A stretch of DNA of 64,000 bases from Marsupella aquatica (GCA_973895155.1 OZ316893.1:27342001-27406000); one strand, 5' to 3'. Shown: positions 12,301-24,151, counted from the first letter of the stretch. The notes: generated by a model from the letters alone, not told the origin. Numbers and translations are program-made.

Positions 12301-12635
12301 CCCTTTTTCACTCCGGCCAAAAAAGCCTTTCGGTCCGACTCCGTATTCTCAAAGTGGAGTACCTTTCTTCGCTCGACGTTAAAAGGAATCAAATCAGCGA
12401 CATGTGGCTCATGCCCAGGTGTTTTGATCATGGAATCAGCAATGTCTTGCACATGATCAAAATTCATCATCCAATAGCACAGTCTCGTTGGTGCAGCAAA
12501 AATACTTTCAACTGGGATCAGAAAATTTTTGTTTATCTCAAAAGTATAGTATTGCTCCATTTGTTGAAGAACTTCATTCCCTTCTAAGACGTCTTTCTCC
12601 TCTGGAACATGTGGCCAAGCAGCCGTCAGCAACAT
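9366..12635 (-). pseudogene. ParB-like domain fused to a degenerate beta-class DNA methyltransferase
   Basis: Exon 1 (12635-11973, ATG at 12635) carries a ParB/Srx-like fold at about residues 40-130, ending in VSGQHSTRAAR, the counterpart of the ParB G-x-R-R-x-x-A-A helix. GT-AG splicing joins it in phase to exon 2 from 11734. Exon 2 repeats the layout of the neighbouring plus-strand methyltransferase: SLAIVDFSRD at the catalytic motif IV place (DPPY lost), then HAKPTRMIQRI, then GDLILDF and SGGQVMKT for motif I. A long acidic, disordered tail follows. The SAM-pocket Asp remains but the catalytic tetrapeptide does not, so it is probably non-catalytic. Damage is an in-frame TGA at 10937-10939, and a one-base loss in a T run (10411-10415 on plus), after which the frame continues to TAA at 9366. 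It may be a young pseudogene, or the frameshift may be an assembly error. Its start is only 53 bp from that of the methyltransferase. Confidence 0.7.
11813..11919. repeat. Imperfect inverted repeat inside the ParB-gene intron
   Basis: TTGGATTCCGATGGTCTCAA (from about 11814) and its near reverse complement (about 11893-11919) flank a loop of some 60 bp. The intron spans 11735-11972. It could be a very short MITE remnant. Confidence 0.55.
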
Positions 12636-12688
12636 CAAAAGGTAAATCAAAAGCTAAACCTAAACCGCTGAGTGCAAGTGAAATCAAA
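12636..12688. promoter_or_regulatory. 53-bp gap between divergent start codons
   Basis: The ATG of the ParB-like gene (minus, 12635) and of the methyltransferase (plus, 12689) are 53 bp apart, too close for two ordinary promoters between them. Either the transcripts overlap head to head, or the true first exons lie further upstream inside each other's gene. I see no TATA box in the gap. Confidence 0.4.
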
Positions 12689-14248
12689 ATGAACAAGCTC
12701 TCTGGGCATTTCAATTTGAGGGTCTTCAGAGCTCTCCAGGGGCTTTCCAATCAGGAGCATGTGAAGCGACTCCTAAACAGAGTAATTGGAAAGAAAATCA
12801 CTCTAGAACAAATGTTCAAAGAAGGTGAGACACTTAAGAAGTTGGCAAAGGTAAAGAAATTGTTCCTACAGATTTCTGGTCAAAAAGATTGGGCAACATG
12901 CCGGGAAATGTTTCCCCAGGAAACCGATGTGAAAGTCCTTTCAACTTGGTGCGAAAAGCTCACAGAAGCAGTAAGCACAATGTCCTTATGGCTTTTTGTT
13001 TTCAGTTATATATATTCAAAGCAAACATTTGAGATATTGAATGCAGGTAGTGTGACTTGTATCACTGGTGGCATTTGAAATTTGTGTTTGGAAATCTTAC
13101 AAAGAGTTTTGTTTAATGTGCAGTTCAAAATCAGTTCAAAGAGGAAGAAAAAAGTCATTTCTGGAAATGAATTTGATGAGGGCGTGGAGGTCAAGATTCC
13201 TTCATGCGACATCCCCTACGTCTTCAAGAACTATGTTCTTGAAGCAATTGAAAAACACAATCGGAGACTGAATATCTCATCAATTGCTACAGCTTCATCT
13301 CAACATCAATGGAAGAATGCAAATGGAGACGCATTCTCATATTCTCTTCATGTTGGAGATATTCGGAAACTAGAAACCTTTCTAGAGCCAAAACATTTTA
13401 CTTTGGCAATTGCAGACATCCCGTACGGTTTCAATGCCCCTGGTTCTCAGTTTGACGAGGAACCTTTCACTGAACAGGATGTAAATGAGATGGTTACTAA
13501 TTTTGCTAAAATCACCACCTCTCCAATGTGGAGGTTTGTTGTGATCCATTCCTTGCAGCAGACAAATAGCGTTATGAGCGCACTTGAGAAGGTTTGCAAT
13601 TGCGGAGTTGAGGCCGGTATATGGGAGAAGACAAACATCCATGAGCACCCTTCTGGGCCAAGGCTAGCTTGGGCCTTTGAGAACTGGTCAATTGGTTATT
13701 ACAGTGAGGATGGAGTCCAAAAGAAGGAGATGTACAATTTTGCTCCTGATGAGTCCAGGGTGAACATTGTGAAAGTTCCCTGTGTTACTACAAAGTCTGT
13801 GAGTCCATTAGGGTTTATTGTAAACCCTTACCAAAAACCAATTGCATTGGGTGATTGGTTTGTTAATCACTTCAGTGAGAAAGGGGACTGGGTGGTAGAC
13901 CTTTGTTGTGGAACCGGGTCAACATTGGTGGCTGCACTTCTCAACTCTCGGAATGGGTGTGCTGTTGACAAAGGTGAGACTCAGGTAGAATTTTTGAGGA
14001 GTCGGATTATGACATTGGAATCTGTTTGGACTCTATACAATGAAGCACAAGTGTCCGGTGAAGGTGGCCAGGGACAAGAAGTTCAGCCTCCGGTTGGTGG
14101 GCAGTTGGGAGTCATTGGTACTAGCATTTATGTGGATACTGATGACCAGGAGGAGCCTGAAGAAAGTGAGCCAAACATTGAAGAAAAGCTACCTAGAACA
14201 CCAGAGGAGGATGTCGTGGGGATTCTTTGTTTAGTAAGTTCCTCCTAA
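12689..14248 (+). CDS. Beta-class amino DNA methyltransferase (N6-adenine or N4-cytosine)
   Basis: The predicted join(12689..12970,13124..14248) gives 468 aa with a phase-0 GT-AG intron. The fold is that of the N6_N4 methylase family (PF01555-type), which moves a methyl group from S-adenosylmethionine to the exocyclic amine of adenine or cytosine. Motif order is beta-class: motif IV FTLAIADIPYGF near residues 188-197 (DIPY for DPPY), then NPYQKPIALGDW, then motif I VVDLCCGTGSTLVAAL near 351-366. The N-terminal 110 residues are Lys-rich and helical, with a nuclear-signal-like KISSKRKKK at the exon join. The tail is acidic (DDQEEPEESEPNIEEK). The ATG at 12689 is the first in frame, but the frame stays open leftward into the antisense gene (about 12490), and a Lys-rich stretch there hints at an upstream exon. 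Related N4/N6 methyltransferases are known in bryophytes (Marchantia DN4MT). Base specificity is not readable from DIPY. Confidence 0.85.
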
Positions 14249-14284
14249 GTATAGCTTAGTAGTATAGGATAGTAGTTTAAATTC

Positions 14285-14530
14285 TCGCATATGCAGTCTA
14301 TAGTGTGCATGCTACAGTGCACAACCTACAGTGTGCATGCTACAGTACACGGTCTACAGTATGCATGCTATATTGTTCGATCTACAATGTGCATGCTACA
14401 GTGCAAGACCTACAGTGTGCATGCTACAGTGTACGATCTACAGTGTGCATGTTACAGTGTACGATCTACAGTGTGCATGCTATAGTGTACAATCTACAGT
14501 GTGCATGCTACAGTGTACTGTCTACAGTTG
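14285..14530. repeat. 28-bp minisatellite, about 8-9 copies
   Basis: The unit contains CTACAGTGTGCATGCTACAG and repeats every 28 bp with a few substitutions, starting about 40 bp after the methyltransferase stop. As 28 is not a multiple of 3 and the unit lacks stops, it yields open frames in all three plus frames; these are artefacts. Confidence 0.9.
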
Positions 14531-15728
14531 CTCCACTCACGTAACTACAGTACTAGCACACTTACTTGCCTTGGATGTGTGACACATGGCTTCCATCCGT
14601 GTGCCATGCTTGATCCGTGTGCTTGAGGTGTGAGCACTATAAATAAAGAGGAGAGGGGCTCTCTCCCCTCACTCCCCATTTTTCATCAACTAAGTTGTGA
14701 AGTCTTAAAAATCCATTGGACTTGATGATCTCTTCTATGAATATAACCCTTATGAAGTAGACCCACTCATGCACTCTTGCTTAGAGCTTCGGCTCGGCCA
14801 GGGATATTTTATATGAGTCGGACCTTCAGAAAGTGTTGTCATTTGATAGGAGATGGTTATTAAGTTCTAAAGAGTTGGAAAGTGCTCAACAATGCCTTGA
14901 CATCATATGCTCCCTTTTGGGTGAAATCCTTATGAAGTAGACCCACTCATGCAGTCTTGCTTAGAGCTTCGGCTCGGCCAGAGGTATTTTGTATGAGTTG
15001 GACCTTCAGATAGTATTTTCATTCAAAAGAAGATCAACCTATTAAGATAAACATCTGCATGTATATACTTAGAGTTAACTCAATGCATGATATTTGTTTG
15101 AAATGGATGATCTTGAATGATTCTATCTCCTGTCATTAGAATGAAAATTAGTTGGATGGAATATTTGATAGTACGATAATGCCCAGACCAGTACCTATTC
15201 TTCCTCTCCCTAATCCTTTCCTTATTAGAATTCATGTACTCCAAAAAGAGATAATGCGCCAGCATATGACTTTTCACTTTGGAGAAGCATTTGCAACTGC
15301 GGTATTAAATTCAATAGAGCCAATTGTATACCCTTATGTAGGTTACGGGCAGGATTGGGCTTGCACAATTTTTATCTTGTATTGAGATGGATCTCAACAA
15401 ACCTCCCTCTGATGAGCCTCCCGTTTCTTTCTCGTTGGGAGATATTCATTTTGTAACTCGACCCAAGGTAGCTGCCAAGGAGGCAATAGTCCGTAGGTAT
15501 GGAGAAAAGGGTTATGATGTTGTGCTTTCATCCACGGAACCGTTCCTTGTGGTGTCTGCTACCCGGTCTAGAATAGTAATCATGATCTTAACTTAAGTTC
15601 TCTCTTGACACTAGCAGCCATAGGCCCGATGCTTCCTCAAGAACCACATTTTTCCCCCAGACAACGGGGAACTCAATGATATGTTGTTAGATTAGATGTG
15701 TGCAATAACACTATTGAGGATTTATCAA
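14531..15728. other. Possible retroelement fragment left of CACTA-1
   Basis: A TATA-like TATAAATAAAG (14639) is followed by a leader-like stretch. A block starting CCTTATGAAGTAGACCCACT then occurs twice, at 14748 and 14928 (180 bp apart, about 100 bp similar). Two short open frames follow, at 15152-15385 and 15387-15596; the second starts MDLNKPPSDEPPVSFSLGD. This could be an LTR or leader plus the first codons of a retrotransposon, but no domain is recognisable. Confidence 0.35.
14639..14649 (+). promoter_or_regulatory. Candidate TATA box
   Basis: TATAAATAAAG lies in a local promoter-like context (GC-richer downstream stretch, no upstream gene on plus within 390 bp). Its target would be the putative element fragment at 14.7-15.6 kb. 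Confidence 0.35.
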
Positions 15729-15750
15729 CACTAGTGGAAAATAGTGTCCT
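15729..15750 (+). repeat. Left terminal inverted repeat of CACTA-1, preceded by TSD CAA
   Basis: It starts CACTAGTGGAAAATAGTG. The target duplication CAA is 15726-15728. It matches the right end in about 15 of 18 positions. Confidence 0.9.
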
Positions 15751-16064
15751 TAATGACTAGAATGAGGACTGAAAAACGAGTCATATGTACCAATATATGA
15801 CTAGAGATTTTCTGTCATACCTGCCTCATCTTTTAGGACAGTCAATTAAGACAAATGACTAAAACTCTCACCAGTCATTTATGGTAGTCCTGAATGACAC
15901 AATATTTATGAAATGACATGTTGTCCTAAATGACTGAATGAACGGCCGTCAGTCATTTAGGCATATCTTTAATGACACATATTTAAACAAATCATATTAC
16001 AACACGTGGCAACTACACATGGTTGTCATTTCAGACATGTCATAAATGACATAATAATAAATCA

Positions 16065-16380
16065 TTTAAGGTGTCATTTAGTGTGTCATTGAAGGTGTCG
16101 TACATGGTGTCATTAAAAATGTCATACAAGGTGTCATACAAGGTGTCATTGAGGGTGTCATATAGGGTGTCATTGAGAGTGTCATTGAAGGTGTCATTGA
16201 GGGTATCATACAGGTTGTCATTGAGGGTGTCATACATGGTGTCATTGAGGGTGTCATACATGGTGTCATTGAGGATGTCATACATGGTGTCATTTAGGGT
16301 GTCATACATGGTGTCATTGAGGGTGTCATACAGGGTGTCATACATGGTGTCATTGAGGGTGTCATATAGGGTGTTTTTAA
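16065..16380. repeat. 24-bp subterminal array of CACTA-1
   Basis: GGTGTCATTGAGGGTGTCAT-type units repeat about 13 times, spaced 12 and 24 bp. These GTCAT words are likely TNPA binding sites. Because 24 is a multiple of 3, the array creates long repetitive open frames on both strands (NDTMYDTL-type), which are not genes. Confidence 0.85.
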
Positions 16381-16481
16381 GTAATGTCATTTGGGATGTA
16401 TCTAAGAAGAGCTCATAGTTATATTCAAAATCACATACAATGAATCCACTTAAACCCTAAACAAAGACATCCTTTGCGCAT

Positions 16482-16625
16482 CATCATTGTATTAAGAAAT
16501 TCACACTCCAACATTCACAAGCTCTAATATAGAATAATTGAAAAAACAGAAGTCATCATTGTATTCAGAAATTCACATTCCGACATTCACAAGCTCTAGT
16601 ATAGAACAATTGAAAAAACAGAAGT
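16482..16625. repeat. 72-bp direct duplication
   Basis: Two adjacent copies (16482 and 16554) of a block beginning CATCATTGTATT and ending AAAAAACAGAAGT, with a few differences. It lies downstream of the TNPA gene stop. Confidence 0.8.
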
Positions 16626-16905
16626 CTTTATGATGAAGTGATAGAAAGTACACATTTTTCACTCGCATGAGTGAAACAATGGTAACCAAAATATTCAAAA
16701 ATTCTCTGTTCTACATGATCAGAGAAAATGTTCAACACTTTCGAAGAAACCTAGCATTCCACAATGTATTCATTCCTAACACATTCCGTAAGCAGAGTTG
16801 TTTCTCTTCTTTGTTGGGCATTGGCAATGCTGCATCACCACAATACACTGCCTTAACTGATACTCGCACCCAAGGACTCTCAATCATGACACAATGAAAT
16901 TTATC

Positions 16906-19489
16906 CTATCCTGGTAACCCTGTCACTTCACCTCTAGCAACAACTGTAGAGCGATCCACAACGCTTTGTACTTCTACAACATCTCCTTTTGAAAACTGCC
17001 ACACAAAATTGTTAGGACAAAATATTGTCTTGTAGTACTGATTTGGGCATATCATCAATTTAAGAACATAAACCAACTGAAAACAAATTCACCTTTGCTG
17101 CTGGATTTGGGGAGAGAACTGGTCCTCGTTCACTAGGTGAGATAGTGATAGGGGTTGTTTTCTTGAATCTCTTTGAAGGCCTAGGTGGTGTAGCCTCTTG
17201 TTCCTTAATTGCATTTGACACTATCTGTTCATCTGTGATAGCAATCTCATCACTCTCACCATTACCAATGCTGCTTTGTACAATGCAAGGTTCTTGCAGT
17301 GCTCCCAAATTTGCTTCTCCCGTACTTGGCTTTGGCTTCTGCCTTGTTAAAGTATCTGATTTCTCTCGCTGTGATACAGGATTCTCCCCTGAAGAAGCTA
17401 CCACAAAACCAAACAATGAATGTTTAGAAAACTTCATTCCAAATTGAAAAATAAATTATTGCATATGTAACATGTTTAGAGTATAAGTTTGTATGTTCTT
17501 ACCATCACCATCACCTGAGAAAGTAAGAGAACGTTTCCTGCTACTACCTTTAGGCTCAACCACCACCTTAGTAGCAATTGCATTTGATAATTGCATATGG
17601 AACTGATTCTGTTGATTTTGTGCAATGAAAGAAGTCATCATAGATGTCAAATTGTCCACTTTGAACTCAAGCTTGGTTAAATTCTCCACAGACTGTTCAA
17701 GCTTGAGTAATCGAGCTGGTTCCTCAATTGTAGTTTCCCTAGACAGTGGAGTCTACATACACAAACACACCATACAATGTCAATCATCAATAATAATTTG
17801 AACATCATGGATAACTTATAATCAAAATTGAATATATATACAGGTTTTCATTACATACCGCTGATCCATGTGCAGATCCAATTCCAACAAAACTATTGCC
17901 TCGATGTTCACCACTGCCCATAGATGGACTGATCTGCACTGGGGGGACTGGACTACTAGACACAAGTTTTGATATAACAGGGCTTGTCAATCCTTTTACT
18001 TTCTGGAAACACATAATCACATTCAAAGCAATTAGAATATTAATGAGAACTCATCATGTCATTGTTTACTCCTATACTAGATAAACACTTCAATTCAAAT
18101 GACAATCTAGACCTGCAGTGAGATGGACCATCTAAAGATTCTTACCAATTTTTTTCTGCTCCAGCAGCCCCTCCTCTTCCAAAATGCTCTTTGTTCACCA
18201 CTTCTGCCCTCCTTGCTTTCATCACAGCACTCCTTGCAAGCAAAGCAGGACTATCAAAATGATCCACCAGTCGTGCCCATTTCAATGCGTCAACATATTG
18301 AGGTCCTGGTTTGGAGCGATCACGTTTATATACATCCTTCCAATAAGTATTTAGTTTGTGACGTTCTCTTTTCAATAACGTCCGACAGTGACTAATAAAT
18401 TTCTTGTCAGACACTGACTGCTTATCTGGATACTCCCAATCTGCCTCCATCAATTTCTGCACATCCTCAATTATGTTTGGATCTTGTTTGTTCCAATCAG
18501 GTTGTGATACATCAAAAAGCCTCAAGACATTGGCACGTAGCTCCTCCATCCAATATGGTTTATTAGGATGAGAATCATCAATATCATTGTCATGAATCTG
18601 ATAACACCACAAATGATAGTCATCAACATTGAGAATGAAACAAACACCCAATTGCTTCTGAGTACACAAACTGTAGGCCACAAATGTGAAATGTGCAATG
18701 AAAATCTTACCGTTATCAATTTTCCCTTCTTATTGTCAGCCCTTCTTACACTACCGGTTCTCTGGAATTGTTTTTTGGCTTGCCTAGATTCCCTGCGTTG
18801 CTCTGTTGTAGTCTTTCTTCCCTCTACATACACAATGAACATCCAATATTGATCATCCACAATTGTAAAATGAGGGACAAGAAATATTACAATATAATAG
18901 GAGGACGATTCATTGAATTTGACTTACCTGAACCCTGACTGGATGTCACTACTGTAGAGTGTCCAGATTTCCCAATCGATGTTGATGGAACCACCACTAT
19001 ACACATGCAAACCACTGCAATTATGAATCCAACATTCATATAGATCAACATTGAAAAATACATTGAAAATCTTTGAAATTACTTACATTCAAATAGCTGG
19101 CTAGTCACAGGGTCTTTGTAACATTGCACCATGCCACTCATGGAAGGTCCAACCTTTGTAGGGGTTTCTTTTGCATCTGCCAAGCTCTTGGATCAAGTTA
19201 AAACCAATGTTATTAAACAGAATCACTACCAATGTCTATAGTTTCCTCATATTGTTGGTGAATGTAATAGGAATCTCACCTTGGATGAACTTTGTGGTTT
19301 CTCATCTTCACTGTACTCAGCATCAGTGTCATAATCTGATTCAGAACCCTCATCACCAGACTCTGCCATACTCACTGAGACAATTCTTGATAGTCTGGAG
19401 CTCTGTCTCCTCTGTGTGGTAACCTCACTTCTAGGAGTTCGACGTGCACTTGTTTTCTTCTTGCGCCCTATGGTCTGTGTTGCACCCAA
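16906..19489 (-). CDS. TNPA-like second protein of CACTA-1 (Transposase_24 type)
   Basis: This multi-exon minus-strand gene encodes the DNA-binding helper that recognises subterminal repeats in En/Spm-type elements. Exons visible by open frame and GT-AG borders lie at about 19489-19280 (Ser/Lys-rich, then DTDAEYSEDEKPQSSSK), 19193-19085, 18990-18928, 18830-18720, 18660-18143, 17680-17505, 17400-17095 and 17010-16906. The long exon near 18.2-18.6 kb has the family core: WMEELRANVLRLF, ERHKLNTYWKD, then a WARLVDHFDSPALLARS block followed by KARRAEVVNKEHFGRGG. The last exon (FSKGDVVEVQSVVDRS, then VVARGEVTG) matches the C-terminal pattern of such proteins; it joins in phase after PAAK. The stop is TAG at 16906-16908. 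No internal stop is seen in the main exons. The start codon is uncertain. It lies about 390 bp downstream of TNP2 on the same strand. Confidence 0.7.
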
Positions 19490-19874
19490 TCTACATCAGA
19501 GAATATCAATGAATGAATGACAAGTACCAACAACCAACTCATATTGCTGATGAGCAATATTAACACATCTTTGCACATTCAAAACAACATGCAAGATTAT
19601 ACTCACATGAAATTGAAATTTTCTCCAAATATCTCCTGAATTTTTTATTGTTGTCTGCTACCTTCTTATTTCGTTCCTCCTCATATGGAGGTATTCGCTG
19701 CATTCACTGCTAGACCATGGCATGCCATGTACGTTAGTATGATCCCACTATCAACTAAATGAAACCGGACTGTACAGTATCTTCAAACCATTCATTTCCT
19801 TTTATACTTTCTTTTTCCTTTGTCTGTAGTACTTGATCCAGGCTCCTGTCTAGTTATATAGGCTTCTGCCAACT

Positions 19875-22800
19875 CTATGTGAACTTAGCATTGTCATCCA
19901 TAGTATCATGGAAATCAACTTCCATGTAATCACCCAGCACCCTTGTAGACCTAGATTCCTTGTGGAGGATTGTCCTCCATGCAATCCCCTTATCATTTGG
20001 GTAAAAAAACACCTGTTCTATCTGTCGTGGCAATACATAGTCCATTTTCTTGGAAGCACCCAGCTCCTTCTGAAAATTTACTTGCCACAATCCAGACGTA
20101 TCATATCTCATACTTGCTGTGGCTTTGGGAGTCCAAGATGGGTTTGCCCACCTTCTTTTGAAAAGGACCACTTCCTTTATCAGAGGCCCATAGTTCAACA
20201 CTAAGATGTCTGTCAACACCCCCACATATTGTACAGATTCATCTACTGTTGCCCCTGACCTAATGACCCGCTTCTCAGTGAATGTACAAGCCATCCCAGA
20301 ATCAAAAGTCTTGAACCCAGATGAGTCACAATCAATCAAGGAACCTAGTGATGGAATGGTCCTCCAATGGTGCCCATAGGCTCTGCAGGCCCTGTACCAC
20401 AGTGCCTTCAGACTAGGTGGTACACTATACGCTGCCAACACCATTCGTTCAATCTCATTCTCAAAATTATGCCTTCTAATTGTCACTTCAAACCATTCTC
20501 TAAAAGGAGGCAACTCATCCAAATCAGAGGGATAAGGCACAGGATTCCTCCGATTTCCTGGATTCTTCATCCATTCTTTCCGGAAATCTGCTCTGTGCTT
20601 GGTAACTGCCTCCTTTTGATCATCATAAACCCTGCATGGCAAGAATGACAGTCAGCTCCTAGGCCCACACAATTTCTGCTCAAAACTCAATTATGTTTAA
20701 TAATAAACAACAGAGAACTTAACAATATAAACCATGCTCATACCTATACCATGGTTCCACCAGCTCTTCATTCTCTAGTATGTAATGATGCATAGCTATC
20801 ATATCATTCCACTCCAAGGTGATATGTTTTCCAGCTCCTTCCAAGACAATGCCTGCAACACCAGGATTCTCCTCCAAGTCCCATGTTCTCATTCCTGTCC
20901 CCTTAACATCGATCATGTATTCAGAAAGGAATCCTAAAGATTCATCTAGAAGGTAGCCTTCAGCCATAGAAGCCTCTGGACGTGCCTTGTTTCGAACATA
21001 ACCCTTCAAGGTCTTTAGATATCTTTCTATTGGGTACATCCATCTAATGTTCACTGGACCACAGATGTCTAGTTCCTGAACCAGATGAATCAACAGATGG
21101 GTCATGACATCAAAGAAGCTTGGTGGGAAATGAATTTCCATAAGGCAGAGTGTGAATGCAACATCCATCATCACAGAGTCGTACTGTGAGGGATCCCAAA
21201 CCTTGGCACAGATGGTACGCCACACATTGCTCACTCTGGCTATGGCCAACCGAACACCTTCATCAAGTAATCCCATTGTTGCCAATGGAAGGATTTGTTG
21301 CATGAGGTGATAGAAATCGTGAGATTTCAGCCCTGATAACTTCTTCTTAACTGTGACACATTTAGCCAGAGAACTGCTGAAACCAGTGGGCCCTTTAAAG
21401 GTCAACAATACCTCTAAGAACTTAGTCTTCTCTGTCTTACTGAGGCAGTATGGGGCTGGCGGCATGATCTTTGAATCTTTTTTTGGATCTGGATTTGGAA
21501 CCAGCCACAGGTGTTCCCGCACGTCCATGACTTTCATGTCTTCTCGAACAGAAGGAGTATCCTTTGTCCCCAAAATAGTGTGCACGATGTTGTGTGCAAG
21601 ATTCTTCTCACAGTGCATGGGATCCAAACAATGGTTGATGAGAAGTTTCTGCATTGGACGCACAGTTCAGTACAAACTAAGTTAGAATAAGAAATGTTAC
21701 TCCTTGCTACTTAACATTAATACACACTGAGGGATTCAGTATGGGAAACCAGATACTTACACTCCAGTACGGCAGCTTGTATAATCCAGTAACCCTCTTC
21801 ACTCCATTCTTCTTTACTGGAGAGTTTTCATCATCCAGCGCATTCCCTGGTTTCTTCTCCACATATTTAGCGGCCTTTTCTCCCCAACATTTCCTATCAG
21901 AGCTGGACACTCTACACGGTGCATCTCGTGCCTCTACCTCACCATTAAAGTATTTTGCCACTTCCTCTTTGCAAAAATAGTGCCTCTGTGGTAACCAGCG
22001 ACGATGGCCAGCAAACAGTAACTTGCCCAACTATTTTGAACCATGTGCCACACAATTTGGCCCACAAACCACACATCCTTTGTACCCTGCATGTTGTTGG
22101 CCAGAGACTAATCCATATGCAAGATAATCATTGATTGTCCACAATACTGAAGCCCTTAGCTTGAACTCTTGCTGCAATCCTAGCCTTGGTAGAACATCAA
22201 AACAATCTACTCCTTCTGACCATAATGTCTCAAGATCATCCACAAGTGGAGCCATGTATACATCAAATTGTTCCTCGCTTACAGACACAGGACCTGGAAT
22301 TAGAAGAGCTAGCATGACAAAGAACTTCTTTGTGGAAAGCCAAGGAGGGATATTATAATTCAACAGCAGGATTAGCCATGTAGACCAGGCAGTAGAATTA
22401 TTCCCAAATGGATTTACCCCATCAAGTGCCAATCCCATTCGCACATTCCTTGGCTCAGCAGCAAAAGCAGGGTCGATCTCTGTGTCCACATGTTTCCATG
22501 CCTTTGAATCTGCTGGATGTCGGACCATGTTGTCCTTGCTCTTGTTCTCATGATGCCAAGTCATTAGCTTAGATGTACCCTTAGTGGCATACAATCTCTT
22601 CAATCGAGGGATTATAGGGAAATATCTCAAGACCTTCACAGGTTGTAAAGAATTCCCCACTAACTTCATCTTTGGCTGATTACACTTGGAACAATTGTCC
22701 AACTCTGCAGTCTCATTTCTAAATAACATACATCCATTCTCACAGACTGGGATTCTCTCATAGTCTAAACCCAATTTTCTCAGTAATTGTTTTGCAGCAT

Positions 22801-23627
22801 ATAGGTTTTTAGGGAGAGTGTGCTATGTTGGCATTCCATGCTCAGTCAACAAAGACAGCATGGCATTCACTCCCGTGTTCGAGAACCTATTGTTGTGACA
22901 GATGTTTAAAAACAGCAACATGAAGGAAACTACATCTGTCTTACTGCCTGGAAATAAGGGTTTCATGGCTTCTTCTAAAGACCCTTGCAGAGGGACAGGA
23001 TTTATAGGATGCCCTGCTGTAGGTGTGTCCTCAGCCCTGGTCTCAGCAAAGGGTGGATCTGCCTCATTCTCATCATTTTGAAACATTGAATCTATATCAA
23101 AAGGAGGATCATTATCCACATATTCGTCAGACTCTTCAGAAGCTCTTGCCAATGTCTCCTGAAGTAAAACTCTGACCTGCTCTTCAACATCTATTGATAG
23201 CTGGCCTGAGTGGAATGCCTCTCGAGACATTCCTGCCCTTAGTGCCTCTGTACCAGAGTTACGGATGTAATTGGATCTCCACTCCTCATCAGAAGAGTCT
23301 TCACCCTCTCCTACCCACACTCGACAGGCAGGGTAGCGGCCATATTTAAGAAGATGTTGTCGACTGGTCTTTCGAGTAGTCTTAACAATCCCTTTGCATT
23401 CCATGCAAGAGCAATACATTCTATGATCAGCACTACCAGAGCAAGCTGTCTGTTCCCGAGCCCATAAGTTATCATCACGATATGTACAAATCAAAATGTC
23501 ATCAGTTTACAAGACCAAAGAAAGGCCTACCTGAACCAGATTTAGGCCAAGGGTGTTCACAGTAGTCAGCAATCTCAGACCCTTCAAAACAGTGAGTACA
23601 ATAAGAAACATTAATCATAATGTCCAT
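19875..23627 (-). pseudogene. TNP2-type transposase of CACTA-1 with two in-frame TAG codons
   Basis: complement join(19875..20631,20744..21648,21761..23445,23531..23627) sums to 1148 codons, an exact multiple of three. Exon 1 starts at ATG 23627 and with exon 2 forms a Cys/His-rich N-terminal domain (CTHCFEG; YCSCMECKGIVK; YGRYPACRVW). The core has LALDGVNPF, IPPWLSTKKFFVML, CVVCGPNC, GHRRWLPQRHYF, LPYWS and HCLDPMHCEKN. A DUF4218-like region (VNIRWMYPIERYLKTLKGY) and a DUF4216-like last exon follow. Two TAG codons interrupt exon 2: 22823-22825 (after EHGMPT, before HTLPKNLY) and 22031-22033 (after HGSK, before LGKLLF). The frame is otherwise clean, so they look like point mutations, plausibly CAG to TAG by deamination. 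The protein would be inactive unless stops are read through. Confidence 0.85.
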
Positions 23628-24151
23628 CAATCCCCTCCTTCATTCTTTGACTTTTGAATACATTTGTTGAAAGTCCTCTTCAAATATATAGGCAATTTTT
23701 ATTTGGGCAGGTACTAGAATAGATTCCACATCACAACATTTCATCATCCCCACACAAACCAGGATACATATGGACAAGGGCCTGAAAGGGTTTCATGTAA
23801 TCTACATAATTAAACATATAGTGTTTCTGTGCAGTAGTAAGAATGAAATACAGTCACTCAGTCTTCAAAATTATCAAAAAGGAGAAAGTTCTAAGACCCG
23901 GGTTGAAGGAGTTGTTAAGGGTGTTGACCTGGGTTTAGAAAGGCAGTACTACAAAACTTGAGAGACATTACGTGAAGTTTGCCTTGTTATGCCCAAATCC
24001 CTCAGTCAAAGGGACAACAAGAATTTTAAGACCTTGGGTGGATTTTAGGTCTTGCCTCTTAAGGTCAGTGTGATGTTTTTTAGTTCTTTTGTTATGTATC
24101 TCCATTCAGGCTCTTCATATGTTTGCCATTGACAAAACAGTCATCATACAA
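23628..24151. other. Spacer between TNP2 and the Cys-rich gene
   Basis: This is probably the TNP2 promoter and the 3' flank of the next gene. A short plus-strand open frame at 23770-23961 has no recognisable features. Confidence 0.4.

Noticed and set aside
14291-14582. Three overlapping Cys-rich plus-strand frames
   Set aside because: Product of the 28-bp minisatellite in all three frames. No independent coding evidence.
16040-16418. Repetitive open frames on both strands (NDTMYDTL and VSLRVSYMV repeats)
   Set aside because: They are translations of the 24-bp GTGTCAT subterminal array. A period divisible by 3 without stops gives long frames on both strands. No gene.
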